64,000 nucleotides of DNA from an uncultured Bacteroides sp. (GCA_937890825.1 CALADS010000078.1:62001-126000); one strand, 5' to 3'. Positions 41,456 through 51,547 are shown, numbered from the stretch's first letter. The notes: generated from the sequence alone by a model not told the origin. A program made the numbers and translations.

Positions 41456-44400
41456 TTAGAACTGTAAATCAAGACCAAATGTAAACACTCTACTCTTAGG
41501 ATAGGCACCCCAGTCTAACCCAGGAGTCATGGGGCTCTTTCCTGCCGTACTTACTTCAGGGTCATAACCGCTGTAGTTGCTTAGGCAGAATAGATTCTGT
41601 CCACTGGCATACACACGCATTTTAGTTACGTGAAATTTTCGTGTCCACTTGTTGGGTAGTGTGTATCCTAAAGTGATATTTTTCAAGCGCAGGAACGAAC
41701 CGTCTTCTACAAAGCGAGAATACACATCGTTTACTACATAACCGTTATAGCTAGGAACTTTGTTGGATGCATTAGTTGGGCTCCAGCGATCGGCTACTTC
41801 AGCTAGTAGATTCTTACGTTGTGAATTACTTTGTGTTGCATATAGTCTGGTAGCATTGTATACATCGTTTCCGTAGTTGAATTGCAACATAAAACTTAAG
41901 TCGATACCCTTATAGTTGAATGTGTTGGTTATACCTCCGTACCATTTAGGTAATGCATGCCCGATAACAGTACGGTCTTTGGTAGTAATGATTCCATCAC
42001 CATCTTGATCTTTATATTTCACAGAACCTGGAGCTAGACGGTCGCCTAGACTCGGATTACGTACTACACCTTCTTTTAAGGCTAGCTTACCAGAGCCGGG
42101 AACTGCATTGAAATCGCTATACTGGTAGATACCATCGAATTCATAGCCGTAGATGAGGCCTAATGATTCTCCTACGATAGCCATATAATCATATGAAGTG
42201 AAGTTACTGTCAAATCCTGAGCGTGCTTGCATATAGTCTACACCAGAAGCCAGTGATTTCAACGTGTTTTTGATAAAAGAAATGTTGAAGTTTGTCTGCC
42301 ATGTAAAGTCTTTAGTTTGGATGTTAGTACTGTTCAGACTCAATTCAATACCCTTATTTTGGATTTTACCGATATTTTGCATTTGTGCATCAAATCCTGT
42401 AATATGTGCCAAGGACTGTGACAATAGCAAATCTTTTGTATTCTTGATGAAGAAATCAGCTGTCAAGTTCAGTCGGTTGTCAAAGAATCCCAAGTCGATA
42501 CCCAGATTAGTAGTGTTGGAACCTTCCCATTTCAAGTTCTTATTGCGTAGATGTTTTGGATTCAGAACGGTTACGTTCTTATCGCCTAAGCCATATTTAT
42601 TTGATTCATATAGATCCAATGACAAATAGTTAGGTATATTATCGTTACCTACTGTACCCCATCCTACACGAACTTTAAAATTGGAAATCCATTCAATATC
42701 TTCCATAAAGGCCTCCTCAGATACGCGCCATGCAGCAGAAAAAGAAGGGAAGAAGCCCCATTTCTTGTCGGCAGAGAATACGGTAGAACCATCGGCACGT
42801 ACCGTAGCAGTTATCAAGTATCTGTTGTCGTAATTATAGTTAGCACGGGCATAGAATGACAGCAGCATTTTGTCATAATTGGTGCTTTCCACACGGCTGG
42901 GAGTTGCTCCCAGTCCCAAATTGTCATTCTCCAATTGGTCGAAGGGGAAGCCCATTGCTTCGCCCAGCATATATTCAGTGCTGCGGTAGGATACTTCATG
43001 ACCCAGCATCACGTCATAATTATGCTTTTTGATTTTTTGCTTCCAGGTAAGTGTGTTGTAATTTGTCCACCGAACGTCTCTTTGCATAGTAGTACGCCCG
43101 TAGGGTTGTTCACCGTTTCTATAAGCCTCTTTTGAGCCGTTTTTATAGAATACATCGGTGCGGCTGTTGGTCGTATTGTATGTACCGGCAGTCTTGAAAG
43201 TCAATCCTTTCATAATCTGCCAGCTTACAGAAGCATTAGCCGACCACATTTCACCGCGTTTGTTGTTGGTTACTGACTGGGTCTGCATAACAGGGTTTAC
43301 CTGTGCCAAACTTTCGCCAGTTTCCAGCATTTCCGGGTCTATGGCAGAATTCAACAGTTCTTCATTTGTCAGTTTGTTACCACCGGTGGGACGTGCGCTA
43401 AGGATTTGTGCCAACATGTTAAAACGTCCGGAGTCAGCACTGGTTCCTACACCTTTACGGTTGGTTAGGGCATAGTTGATGGTAGCATTGAATGACAGAC
43501 TTTTATTGATTTTCTGATCTAAACGGAATTTTGCAGTGGTCTTATCGAAGCCACTGTTATTGAAGATACCGTTTTCAATGTAGCGTGAGAATGAGCCATT
43601 GTATTTGGTAGCGTCAGTACCGCCTCTAACAGATAAACTATGGTTTTGCGACCAGGTAGGATTGAAGGTTTCTTCTTGCCAGTCTACTCCTTCTACGCCG
43701 ATATAATCTTCTAATGAGTGATAGCGAATAGGCTTGCCATCATCAGTAAAGTCTTTTTCAGAGATGTAGCTGCCTAATAAATCTTGGTTCACTTCTCCTT
43801 GTAATTTTACAAATTCATACGGTGATAGTACATCTAGCATTTTAGAAATTTTGCGGTAGCTGGCTGAACCATTGTAGCTGATTTGCGGCTTACCTTCTTT
43901 TCCTGATTTCGTAGTCACCATGACTACACCATTTGCTGCGCGTGCGCCATAGATAGCCGATGAAGACGCATCTTTCAGCACTTCTACTGATTCAATATCC
44001 GAATCTGACAGGTAATCAATGTTGTCTACCTGGAAACCATCTACGATATAAAGCGGCTGAGAATCGCCGGTCAAACTGCCCACACCACGAATGTTAATGT
44101 TGAATCCTGCACCGGGAGTACCGTCGGTAGAGGTAATTTGCACACCGGCAATTTGTCCACCGAGTGCGCCTACTACAGAACTTGATTGAAATCCTTCGAT
44201 GTCTTTCGACGACAGCGAGGATACCGAACCGGTCAAGTCGCTACGCTTCATAGCACCGTAGCCCACTACCACTACTTCATCCAAAGCCTGGCTGTCGGGC
44301 ACCATTTTGATATTCAGGTTCTTCTGTCCTGTATATTTTATTTCTTGAGTCTTATAGCCGATATAAGAAATCACTACAGTAGCTCCTTTAGATATTTGGA

Positions 44401-44611
44401 GCGTGAAATTACCGTCAATATCTGTAATGCTTCCGGTAGCAGTTCCTTTTACTTGTACGGTGGCACCGATGAGGGGGATATTGGTTTCATCAATAATCAC
44501 ACCTTTTAAGGTACTGGTCTGTGCCTGTACACCGAAGGCTATTATCAGTGCAAGGAGGGTGAACCACCCTCTTGCACTAATTTGTTGAATGAGTTTTTGT
44601 ATAGTATACAT
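41456..44611 (-). CDS. SusC-like TonB-dependent transporter (heparin locus)
   Basis: This 1051-residue outer-membrane transporter has a signal peptide (ending FGVQAQ) and a carboxypeptidase-like regulatory domain (about residues 33-110, LKGVIIDETNIPLIGATVQVKG read in parts). The SusC TonB box region is DEVVVVGYGAMKRSDLTGSVSS, the plug domain includes GVGSLTGDSQPLYIVDGFQVD, and the barrel ends VFTFGLDLQF. With SusD it imports oligosaccharides using TonB energy. The pairing with SusD and the flanking lyases identifies the substrate as heparin or heparan sulfate fragments. Confidence 0.94.
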   Translation of the reverse strand: MYTIQKLIQQISARGWFTLLALIIAFGVQAQTSTLKGVIIDETNIPLIGATVQVKGTATGSITDIDGNFTLQISKGATVVISYIGYKTQEIKYTGQKNLNIKMVPDSQALDEVVVVGYGAMKRSDLTGSVSSLSSKDIEGFQSSSVVGALGGQIAGVQITSTDGTPGAGFNINIRGVGSLTGDSQPLYIVDGFQVDNIDYLSDSDIESVEVLKDASSSAIYGARAANGVVMVTTKSGKEGKPQISYNGSASYRKISKMLDVLSPYEFVKLQGEVNQDLLGSYISEKDFTDDGKPIRYHSLEDYIGVEGVDWQEETFNPTWSQNHSLSVRGGTDATKYNGSFSRYIENGIFNNSGFDKTTAKFRLDQKINKSLSFNATINYALTNRKGVGTSADSGRFNMLAQILSARPTGGNKLTNEELLNSAIDPEMLETGESLAQVNPVMQTQSVTNNKRGEMWSANASVSWQIMKGLTFKTAGTYNTTNSRTDVFYKNGSKEAYRNGEQPYGRTTMQRDVRWTNYNTLTWKQKIKKHNYDVMLGHEVSYRSTEYMLGEAMGFPFDQLENDNLGLGATPSRVESTNYDKMLLSFYARANYNYDNRYLITATVRADGSTVFSADKKWGFFPSFSAAWRVSEEAFMEDIEWISNFKVRVGWGTVGNDNIPNYLSLDLYESNKYGLGDKNVTVLNPKHLRNKNLKWEGSNTTNLGIDLGFFDNRLNLTADFFIKNTKDLLLSQSLAHITGFDAQMQNIGKIQNKGIELSLNSTNIQTKDFTWQTNFNISFIKNTLKSLASGVDYMQARSGFDSNFTSYDYMAIVGESLGLIYGYEFDGIYQYSDFNAVPGSGKLALKEGVVRNPSLGDRLAPGSVKYKDQDGDGIITTKDRTVIGHALPKWYGGITNTFNYKGIDLSFMLQFNYGNDVYNATRLYATQSNSQRKNLLAEVADRWSPTNASNKVPSYNGYVVNDVYSRFVEDGSFLRLKNITLGYTLPNKWTRKFHVTKMRVYASGQNLFCLSNYSGYDPEVSTAGKSPMTPGLDWGAYPKSRVFTFGLDLQF

Positions 44612-44641
44612 TATATTATTATAGTTTTAATGATTTAGTAA

Positions 44642-46837
44642 TCAGATGTTAGGATCAAACCAAATGATGAGCGGGAATACTTGGCTTCCACCGGCAGGGT
44701 CTTTTCCTGTTTTATCAAATGTCATCTGTCCGGTGAAGATACCGTCGGGGTATTCGCCATTGAGCACCCACTTGTTGGGGTTCAGTTTCATGGCAAAGTT
44801 ATTGGCAGGGTCTACATAACCTACGGCAGCATTCAGTGTATTCTTGTTTTTGGTGTTTTCCCAATAAGAAATAGCTCCTCTTGCTCCCAGGTTTACGCCA
44901 CGTTCTGATTCTTCGCCCCAGGTAGTCCAAAGGGCTTTCAAGAAGTTGGAATTCTTAGGGTCGCCTTTCGTAAAGGTACCGCTAATGGGGAAGTAGCTGA
45001 ACGAACGGCGGTAGTCCAGGGTGAAGGTTGATAAATCTTCTATACCAGTAACTACCGGCTGTGCCGAGTAGGTGTTATTGCCAATCTTTTGGGCATTTAC
45101 GTGCATCACGAAAGGAGTATACTGCACGTGTACACCGGCTACTACCAAATCGTAGGAGATGAATACAGGTACTTCCAGTGAGTATTCAGCCTCTTCACCC
45201 TTACCTACGGTAGCTTTTACAAAGAAATAGCCGCAGCCGTTGCTGCCGCCTGTTTCTTTTTCCGCATTCCATCCCGGCCATACTACGTCGGCAAACGATA
45301 CGGCTCCGGTCTGAGCGTCTATGGCAATACCTTCGCATTTCATACCGTTGCGCACACTCCATTGTACCTTCGCACCGTTAATATCGGTTTCAGGAGCAGG
45401 CAAAGTAAACTGACTCAGCATTTCCTGTGCTTTAGCTCCCTTCTCGGCAGTCAGTCTGAACTGGTTAGCATGGCTGGCAGCATCCAGATTCAGGTTGTTG
45501 CCATAGCGGATGTAGCTAAACTTATTCGGATTGTTCTTCACTGTCAGGTTGATGGGAGCTTCTATTGAATTTTTGCTATTAAAGGCAGTTGCAATCAACG
45601 TATAGTTGCCGGCAGGTATGTTATTGCCTTTCCGGGCAGTTATGATACCTTTTTCATCGATGGTCAGTTGCTTGTTCAAGTCGTTTTGCAGAGCAAACTG
45701 AATGCCGTCTCCTTTCAGACCTTCGTTAGGTATCAGTTTCAATGAGTTTCCTTCGTAAATTTCTGCTACAGCTGAGTAATTGAAATTTTCTACCGGTGTG
45801 ATGTAGTCTGTAACATTCAGGGTAAATACATCAGTAAACACCACGCCTTCGGGTGCAAACTTGTTGGCAACCTTCACTGACACTACATACTTTTCTTCTT
45901 TTTTAAAGCCATGTCCGGCTTTTACAGAGAGCACACCGCTAGTAGGGTCAATCAAAATCTTATCTGTTTCAGGACTTACGCTTTCTATGGCATAGCTCAC
46001 GTCTTCTAGCGAGCCTCTTAATACCGGTGCCTGGCTTTTAAAAGAGGTTTCAGGAGCCAGTTCCGATGCTTCTTCTATCAGACCATTATCTGGCGTATAG
46101 GTAACTGACAGTGGTTTCGAGGTTACATTGATGGTCAGCGCATTTTCAAAAATACCCTCATCAGCACTGGTTGCACCTGTGGTAAGTTTTAGGCTGATGG
46201 TATGAATACCAGGAGCTAAATCACTACCTCTCTTTAAACTGATAACGCCAGTTTTTGATATTTCGAAAAAGGCCGAAATGTTGCTTTTGGCAATATCATA
46301 TTTGGTGATACTTACATGATTGCCATCAGTCTTCACTTGTGCAGTAGGCAGTTCTTCTTTGCTGTCTTTATCAGATAAGATGCTGTATTCAACTTCGATG
46401 CTAGCCGGTTCTACCGTAATTCCATCGGGTACTGGCTTCATCATATTAACCGTTACAATGTCTTTATATTCGCGATAGCTTTTTCCGGCCATACATGCTA
46501 CAGAAATTTTATACAACCCTACCGGTGTATCTTTCGTACTGTTAATTTCGATGGCACCCGTTTCGCTGTCGATAGCAAAATCAGTTCCAGCATACGGTTC
46601 ATCATTCAGCTTCACAGCTGTAATGGCAAAATCGCTGGGAGTCAACCCTTTGTACGAAGGTTGAGAAATGATACCTGTCATGGATGGGCCGATATCGGTC
46701 ATACCCAAATAATAAAGTTCAAAATCGTCATTGTCTACGACGTCGTCATCATTGCAGGCAGTATAGGTCAGGGTAATGACCAGTGCCAGCAAGACACTTA
46801 AAAAGCGAGAAATGTCTTTCGTTACTTTTAGATTCAT
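44642..46837 (-). CDS. Surface glycan-binding lipoprotein of the heparin locus
   Basis: This 731-residue protein has a lipoprotein signal (lipobox TYTAC, Cys28) followed by the acidic run NDDDVVDNDD, of the kind linked to surface export in Bacteroides. It has about four Ig-like or cadherin-like beta domains with repeated 'ISLKRGSDLAPGIHTISLKL' style motifs (read in parts). A distinct C-terminal domain of about 280 residues contains many Trp and aromatic residues and probably binds the glycan. No catalytic motif is visible. By position it corresponds to BT4661 of B. thetaiotaomicron, a heparin-binding surface protein as I recall. It lies between the surface lyase and susC. Confidence 0.83.
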   Translation of the reverse strand: MNLKVTKDISRFLSVLLALVITLTYTACNDDDVVDNDDFELYYLGMTDIGPSMTGIISQPSYKGLTPSDFAITAVKLNDEPYAGTDFAIDSETGAIEINSTKDTPVGLYKISVACMAGKSYREYKDIVTVNMMKPVPDGITVEPASIEVEYSILSDKDSKEELPTAQVKTDGNHVSITKYDIAKSNISAFFEISKTGVISLKRGSDLAPGIHTISLKLTTGATSADEGIFENALTINVTSKPLSVTYTPDNGLIEEASELAPETSFKSQAPVLRGSLEDVSYAIESVSPETDKILIDPTSGVLSVKAGHGFKKEEKYVVSVKVANKFAPEGVVFTDVFTLNVTDYITPVENFNYSAVAEIYEGNSLKLIPNEGLKGDGIQFALQNDLNKQLTIDEKGIITARKGNNIPAGNYTLIATAFNSKNSIEAPINLTVKNNPNKFSYIRYGNNLNLDAASHANQFRLTAEKGAKAQEMLSQFTLPAPETDINGAKVQWSVRNGMKCEGIAIDAQTGAVSFADVVWPGWNAEKETGGSNGCGYFFVKATVGKGEEAEYSLEVPVFISYDLVVAGVHVQYTPFVMHVNAQKIGNNTYSAQPVVTGIEDLSTFTLDYRRSFSYFPISGTFTKGDPKNSNFLKALWTTWGEESERGVNLGARGAISYWENTKNKNTLNAAVGYVDPANNFAMKLNPNKWVLNGEYPDGIFTGQMTFDKTGKDPAGGSQVFPLIIWFDPNI

Positions 46838-46848
46838 TTTTTATGATA

Positions 46849-49077
46849 TTAATTTATTGTAGATGAAAGTTGATATACTTTTCCGTTGATGTTTACTTCT
46901 AATTTAGCTCCCTCAGGATGGAACGTACCTTCTTCGCCTTCTATGTTATCGGTAAAGTGTGCATCAATTTTCAACGCTTTGCGGTCAGCCTCTGTTTCAA
47001 ACGGATAAATCACTGTGATGAAACGGGCGGCACTTACAGCTGCATTCGGTAATTTACTTTTGTTGGGTTGGCGTATGGTAATCTGATACCCCAAACGGGC
47101 AGGGCCATCCAATTTTCCGATAGAGTTCGACACTCCATTGGTGGCAGAAGTCACACCAATTTTGCCGCCTTTCAGGTCTTGGTTGGTTTCAGTGAAAGTA
47201 GCTGTCAGCAGGTTGTTGCTTTCAAAGTTGGTGTATGCTTCGTAATAAGCATGGTTATTTATCGAAGTCACTGTGCTTTCATTGAAAGTAGTAGGATACT
47301 TCGCGTCGCTTATCAGATGGAAGTTTATATTGATTTTAGATGTCTTCTCCGGTGTAGGACAATACCCTTCATCTACCAATACATAGAACTCACGGTTCAC
47401 AAAATATACCGTGCGGCGGTGAGTAATAGCTGTAGATTGCTGATTTTCTGTAACCACTACGTCAGTATTACCCAGGCTTTTGCAGAGCAGCATTTTGCCC
47501 TCCATTACGCCTCCTTCAGATTCACCGATGGTTTTGCTCAGGATGGTCAGCGTGTTATGATTTACCGTAGCGGCAAACTTTTTGCGGTCGGCTCCAGAGT
47601 CATACGTATAAACACCGGCATCCGGGAAGAAATTACGTCCCTTGCGGTATAGCCCGAAAGTTCCGTTATCCGGTTGGCAATGCCATGCTTTCTTGGGGTT
47701 ATAGTTATTCTTTAGAATCATCATCGTTGCGTCTGCTGTCCAGCCATTGCGTAGCATGTAGTAGCCGCTCTTGTCGTATGCTTTCAATGTGCGTGTAGGT
47801 TGTTGTCCGCTTTTCCCTTCTGTAGCCATCCAAAGCAGTTCCTGATCGTTGGGATACATGGCTGCATATTCGCGGAGATTTCTCAGCAGCACATTTTTGG
47901 TATACGATGATGAACGGGTATCATTGAAATTGTCGATGGTGTAATTGGGGTAAATGATGTCCATAACAAATTCTGTAGCTTTTTTCAGTTTGCTGATGTA
48001 ATTGGGAGAAAACAAGTCCAATCGTTCGTTGGCTTCGGCCAGCAGGTAGATGTTGCGGAAGTCGCCGATGGCAGCAATGTGGTAGCTGGGGTCTAATTCA
48101 TATTCTACACCGTCTTCATTGAACTGACTGTCCAATGCCTGGTTCAGTCCGCTGGTACCTTCTGCAGCCCAGGTTGCAGCCGCTTTGAATTCGGGCATCA
48201 GGATACCTGCTGTGGCTACAGCCTGATATTGGGTGATGAGAATATTGCCACTTTGGTAATAATTCTTCCGGATACATTCTACTTCTTTTTCAAAGGCAGT
48301 GAGGAAAGTAGAAAGCCATTCCGGGGTAAAGTTTACAGATTGAATGGTATAAGGCATAATCTCTACTTGCGACAGCACGCGTTCTGCTACTTGCAAGCCT
48401 TTCCACTGATAGTCTATATCATTGGTTGCGCCTCCGGCAGGAGGAAATTGAGTGCCTGGTTCATAAGGGAAAGTCTTCAGCCAGCTGTCATAGGTTTCTA
48501 TCCATTTTTGTACATACTGTTCATTCTTGCTGATACGATAAGCCTTAGCTTGGGGCACCATCCATTGGTGACGGTGAAGTTGGTAGCGAAACTCTTGTTC
48601 TTTTTGTTGCAGGCTGGCATTGGCTGTCCAGTCTATCTTTTTCTCTGTATCGTTGTAGAAGTTATAGTAGGTTGCCTCACCGGTAGTTTCATCGATGCTT
48701 TCTACATAGTTCTTCACGTAGAAGCGATACTCGTTTGCTTGGTCGGCAATGCGTTGTTCTTGTGCTGTAATGCTAGGGTTGATAAGATTCACATTAGGAT
48801 TGCTCACATTGTGGCGTGTGCGGAAATACTCCAAAAGGGCATGCGCAGCATAGAAATGTTCATCTTTCTCATAGAATTCTTTAACCTTTTCCAGACCAGG
48901 ATAGTCTAGGTTGAGTTTTTCAAACAATTGGGTGTTGATCACCTCATTAGGCTTTTTCTCCGGTAGAATTTCTACTCCGGAAGTAATGTCGCCTGATACG
49001 AAATCGTCATCATTGTCCGTACATCCGGCCAATGTAAATGCGGCGAACATACAAGAAAAGAGGAAGATGCTCTTCAT
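46849..49077 (-). CDS. Heparinase II/III-like lyase (PL12), surface lipoprotein
   Basis: This 742-residue protein has a lipoprotein signal (lipobox TLAGC, Cys19) followed by TDNDDDF, an acidic run that fits export to the cell surface. The toroid domain includes EYELDPSYHIAAIGDF, with the Tyr/His active-site region, and the C-terminal beta domain begins near WHCQPDNGTFGLYRKG. It shares the fold of the second PL12 at 36271 but is clearly diverged. As the first gene of the locus and a lipoprotein, it probably makes the first cuts in the polymer outside the cell. It corresponds by order to BT4662 in B. thetaiotaomicron, as I recall. Confidence 0.88.
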   Translation of the reverse strand: MKSIFLFSCMFAAFTLAGCTDNDDDFVSGDITSGVEILPEKKPNEVINTQLFEKLNLDYPGLEKVKEFYEKDEHFYAAHALLEYFRTRHNVSNPNVNLINPSITAQEQRIADQANEYRFYVKNYVESIDETTGEATYYNFYNDTEKKIDWTANASLQQKEQEFRYQLHRHQWMVPQAKAYRISKNEQYVQKWIETYDSWLKTFPYEPGTQFPPAGGATNDIDYQWKGLQVAERVLSQVEIMPYTIQSVNFTPEWLSTFLTAFEKEVECIRKNYYQSGNILITQYQAVATAGILMPEFKAAATWAAEGTSGLNQALDSQFNEDGVEYELDPSYHIAAIGDFRNIYLLAEANERLDLFSPNYISKLKKATEFVMDIIYPNYTIDNFNDTRSSSYTKNVLLRNLREYAAMYPNDQELLWMATEGKSGQQPTRTLKAYDKSGYYMLRNGWTADATMMILKNNYNPKKAWHCQPDNGTFGLYRKGRNFFPDAGVYTYDSGADRKKFAATVNHNTLTILSKTIGESEGGVMEGKMLLCKSLGNTDVVVTENQQSTAITHRRTVYFVNREFYVLVDEGYCPTPEKTSKININFHLISDAKYPTTFNESTVTSINNHAYYEAYTNFESNNLLTATFTETNQDLKGGKIGVTSATNGVSNSIGKLDGPARLGYQITIRQPNKSKLPNAAVSAARFITVIYPFETEADRKALKIDAHFTDNIEGEEGTFHPEGAKLEVNINGKVYQLSSTIN

Positions 49078-49126
49078 ACTTTCAATAGGTTTAAAAATAG
49101 TGGATTAATAATTATATTTACTGTTG

Positions 49127-49134
49127 CAAACGTA
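49127..49134 (-). promoter_or_regulatory. -7 box of the main heparin-locus promoter
   Basis: On the minus strand this reads TACGTTTG, a match to TAnnTTTG, 50 bases upstream of the first gene of the locus. No exact -33 TTTG is at the expected distance, which fits a promoter that needs an activator. Confidence 0.6.
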
Positions 49135-49179
49135 TTACATAATTTTCATAAACGAATCTCTTTTTGTGTTAGTTTAGAG

Positions 49180-49228
49180 CAAATGCGATTTTTTGCTATT
49201 AATATTGTTTTATTCAATCGCACATTTG
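49180..49228. promoter_or_regulatory. Imperfect inverted repeat upstream of the heparin-locus promoter (possible operator)
   Basis: CAAATGCGATT (49180-49190) and AATCGCACATTTG (49216-49228) are inverted copies that differ by a two-base insertion, separated by 25 bases. They lie about 45 to 95 bases upstream of the -7 box. The place fits a binding site for a hybrid two-component regulator, which would be encoded outside the window. Confidence 0.5.
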
Positions 49229-49407
49229 TTGAAATGGATATTTAAAGTCTTAAATTTTAGAGATTTAGTTATTCGGTTCTATGCCTGTAAAGTAGCGAAA
49301 TTAATGTTGATAATGCTCTTCAATAATAATATTGTTTCGTTTTGAATCTGGTATCCTTGCATCTTTTTCTAATTTAGCAAGGACTCTATGGCGCTACTTC
49401 CCTGAGT

Positions 49408-49424
49408 GTAAAACCAGGTTTTAC
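49408..49424. repeat. Palindrome GTAAAACC-A-GGTTTTAC in the 502-bp gap before the ABC-F gene
   Basis: A perfect 8-bp inverted repeat around a single central base lies in the gap between the heparin locus and the ABC-F gene. Apart from this, the operator-like repeat and two promoter boxes, I see no gene or RNA in the gap 49078-49579. Confidence 0.6.
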
Positions 49425-49512
49425 GGGTGAATCAAGCGGTCTGCCAACTATGTATTTGCTATTGTTTTCCGAAAAAAAACGTGTCATCATCTTAAAACAG
49501 CATCTTTTTCAC

Positions 49513-49520
49513 TATCTTTG
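49513..49520 (+). promoter_or_regulatory. -7 box of the ABC-F gene
   Basis: TATCTTTG matches TAnnTTTG and lies 59 bases before the start at 49580. No -33 TTTG was found. Confidence 0.6.
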
Positions 49521-49579
49521 TCATTCAGAAGAAAAAAATAACCAGTATATAAATATATAACCAACTGTATTCGTGTGAT

Positions 49580-51547
49580 ATGATATCAGTAGAAGGATTG
49601 AAAGTGGAGTTTAACGCCACCCCGCTGTTCGAGGAGGTGTCCTATGTTATCAATAAGAAAGACCGCATTGCCCTGGTAGGGAAGAACGGTGCCGGAAAAT
49701 CAACCATGCTCAAGATATTGGCGGGCTTGCAGCAACCCACAGAAGGGACAGTGGCTGTGCCTCGCGACTGTACGATAGGCTATTTGCCGCAAGTCATGGT
49801 GCTGACTGATGAACGTACCGTAATACAGGAGGCTGAATTGGCTTTTGAGCATATTTTTGATATGCAGGCCGATATAGAACGCATGAATCAAGAGTTGGCA
49901 GAACGTACCGATTATGATTCTCCCGGGTATCAGAAACTTATCGACCGGTTTACACACGAGAATGAACGCTTCCTGATGATGGGAGGTACCAATTACCGTG
50001 CTGAGCTGGAACGCACCCTTCAAGGATTGGGCTTTAGCCGGGCAGATTTCGACCGGCCTACCAGCGAGTTTTCCGGTGGGTGGCGTATGCGTATCGAATT
50101 GGCTAAACTGCTGCTTCGCAGACCGGATGTGCTGTTGCTCGATGAGCCTACTAATCACCTGGATATTGAGTCTATCCAGTGGTTGGAAAATTTCTTGGCC
50201 AACCGGGCCAATGCCGTAGTGCTGGTCAGTCACGACCGGGCCTTTCTGAACAATGTCACCACCCGTACTATTGAAATATCCTGTGCGCGCATCTACGATT
50301 ATAAGGTGAAGTACGATGATTTCGTGGTGCTGAGAAAAGAACGGAGAGAGCAACAGTTGCGCGCTTACGAGAATCAGCAGAAGCAGATAGAGGATACCGA
50401 AGCATTTATCGAACGTTTCCGTTACAAGGCTACCAAGGCCGTACAAGTGCAGAGTCGTATTAAGCAGTTGGAAAAGATAGAACGCATCGAAGTAGATGAA
50501 GAAGACAATGCGGCACTTCGGTTGAAGTTTACCTGTAGCAGCCGTAGTGGAAATTATCCCGTGATATGCGAAGGGGTAGGCAAGGCGTATGGCAGCCATG
50601 TAGTATTCAGTAATGTGGATCTTACCATCAATCGTGGAGAAAAGGTGGCCTTTGTGGGCAAGAACGGTGAAGGAAAGTCTACGTTGGTAAAATGTATCAT
50701 GGGAGAGATAGCAGACTATACCGGAAAACTCCTCTTGGGTCACAATGTGCAGATCGGTTATTTTGCTCAGAATCAAGCGCAGTTGTTAGACGAGAATTAT
50801 ACTGTATTCGATACGATAGATCGGGTGGCCGTAGGAGATATCCGGTTGAAAATCCGCGATATTTTGGGAGCTTTTATGTTTGGTGGTGAAGCATCCGACA
50901 AAAAAGTAAAAGTCTTAAGCGGTGGTGAACGTACCCGCCTGGCCATGATAAAACTGTTGTTGGAGCCGGTAAATTTCTTAATACTCGACGAACCTACCAA
51001 TCATTTGGATATGCGTTCTAAGGAAGTGCTCAAGGAGGCCATACGGGAGTTCGATGGGACAGTAATCTTGGTGAGTCACGACCGTGACTTCCTTGACGGC
51101 TTGGTAACTAAAGTATATGAGTTTGGTGGCGGAACTGTAAAAGAACATCTCGGTGGAATTTACGACTTCTTGCAAAAGAAACAGATGGAGCATCTGGACG
51201 AACTGCAGAAGCAGCCAGCTCTTTCTGCTTCGCCCACAGCGGCATCCGGAACTGCTGCTGCCGATAGTGCGCAACCATCGGCAGGCCGCCTGTCTTATGA
51301 AGAACAGAAAGAACTGAATAAGCGCATCCGCAAGGCTGAGCGGCGTGTGGAAGAATGCGAGAAACTGATAGAACAGACCGAAGCCCGGATAGCCGAGGTA
51401 GAAGAGCAGATGACCACACCGCAGGGAGCAGCCGATATGACCCTTTATGAAAAGCATACAGCATTGAAGAAACAACTGGATGAAATCATGGAAAACTGGG
51501 AAGAGGCTTCCACGGAAGTAGAAACACTCAATGCACAGAAGGGGTAG
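49580..51547 (+). CDS. ABC-F family ATPase
   Basis: This 655-residue cytosolic protein has two ATP-binding cassettes and no membrane part. The first has Walker A GKNGAGKST, signature SGGWRMRIELAKLLL, and LLLDEPTNHLDIESI. The second has GKNGEGKST, SGGERTRLAMIKLLL and LILDEPTNHLDMRS. The linker between them is charged and helical, and a C-terminal coiled coil rich in E, K and Q follows a Ser/Ala-rich spacer near residue 550. ABC-F proteins bind the ribosome and relieve stalls; some give antibiotic resistance. The Uup/YdiF-like C-terminal coiled coil suggests a housekeeping role here. It is not part of the heparin locus. Confidence 0.9.
   Translation: MISVEGLKVEFNATPLFEEVSYVINKKDRIALVGKNGAGKSTMLKILAGLQQPTEGTVAVPRDCTIGYLPQVMVLTDERTVIQEAELAFEHIFDMQADIERMNQELAERTDYDSPGYQKLIDRFTHENERFLMMGGTNYRAELERTLQGLGFSRADFDRPTSEFSGGWRMRIELAKLLLRRPDVLLLDEPTNHLDIESIQWLENFLANRANAVVLVSHDRAFLNNVTTRTIEISCARIYDYKVKYDDFVVLRKERREQQLRAYENQQKQIEDTEAFIERFRYKATKAVQVQSRIKQLEKIERIEVDEEDNAALRLKFTCSSRSGNYPVICEGVGKAYGSHVVFSNVDLTINRGEKVAFVGKNGEGKSTLVKCIMGEIADYTGKLLLGHNVQIGYFAQNQAQLLDENYTVFDTIDRVAVGDIRLKIRDILGAFMFGGEASDKKVKVLSGGERTRLAMIKLLLEPVNFLILDEPTNHLDMRSKEVLKEAIREFDGTVILVSHDRDFLDGLVTKVYEFGGGTVKEHLGGIYDFLQKKQMEHLDELQKQPALSASPTAASGTAAADSAQPSAGRLSYEEQKELNKRIRKAERRVEECEKLIEQTEARIAEVEEQMTTPQGAADMTLYEKHTALKKQLDEIMENWEEASTEVETLNAQKG

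Noticed and set aside
49700..50776. 358-codon minus-strand open frame opposite the ABC-F gene
   Set aside because: Shadow of the ABC-F gene, which has both Walker and signature motif sets.
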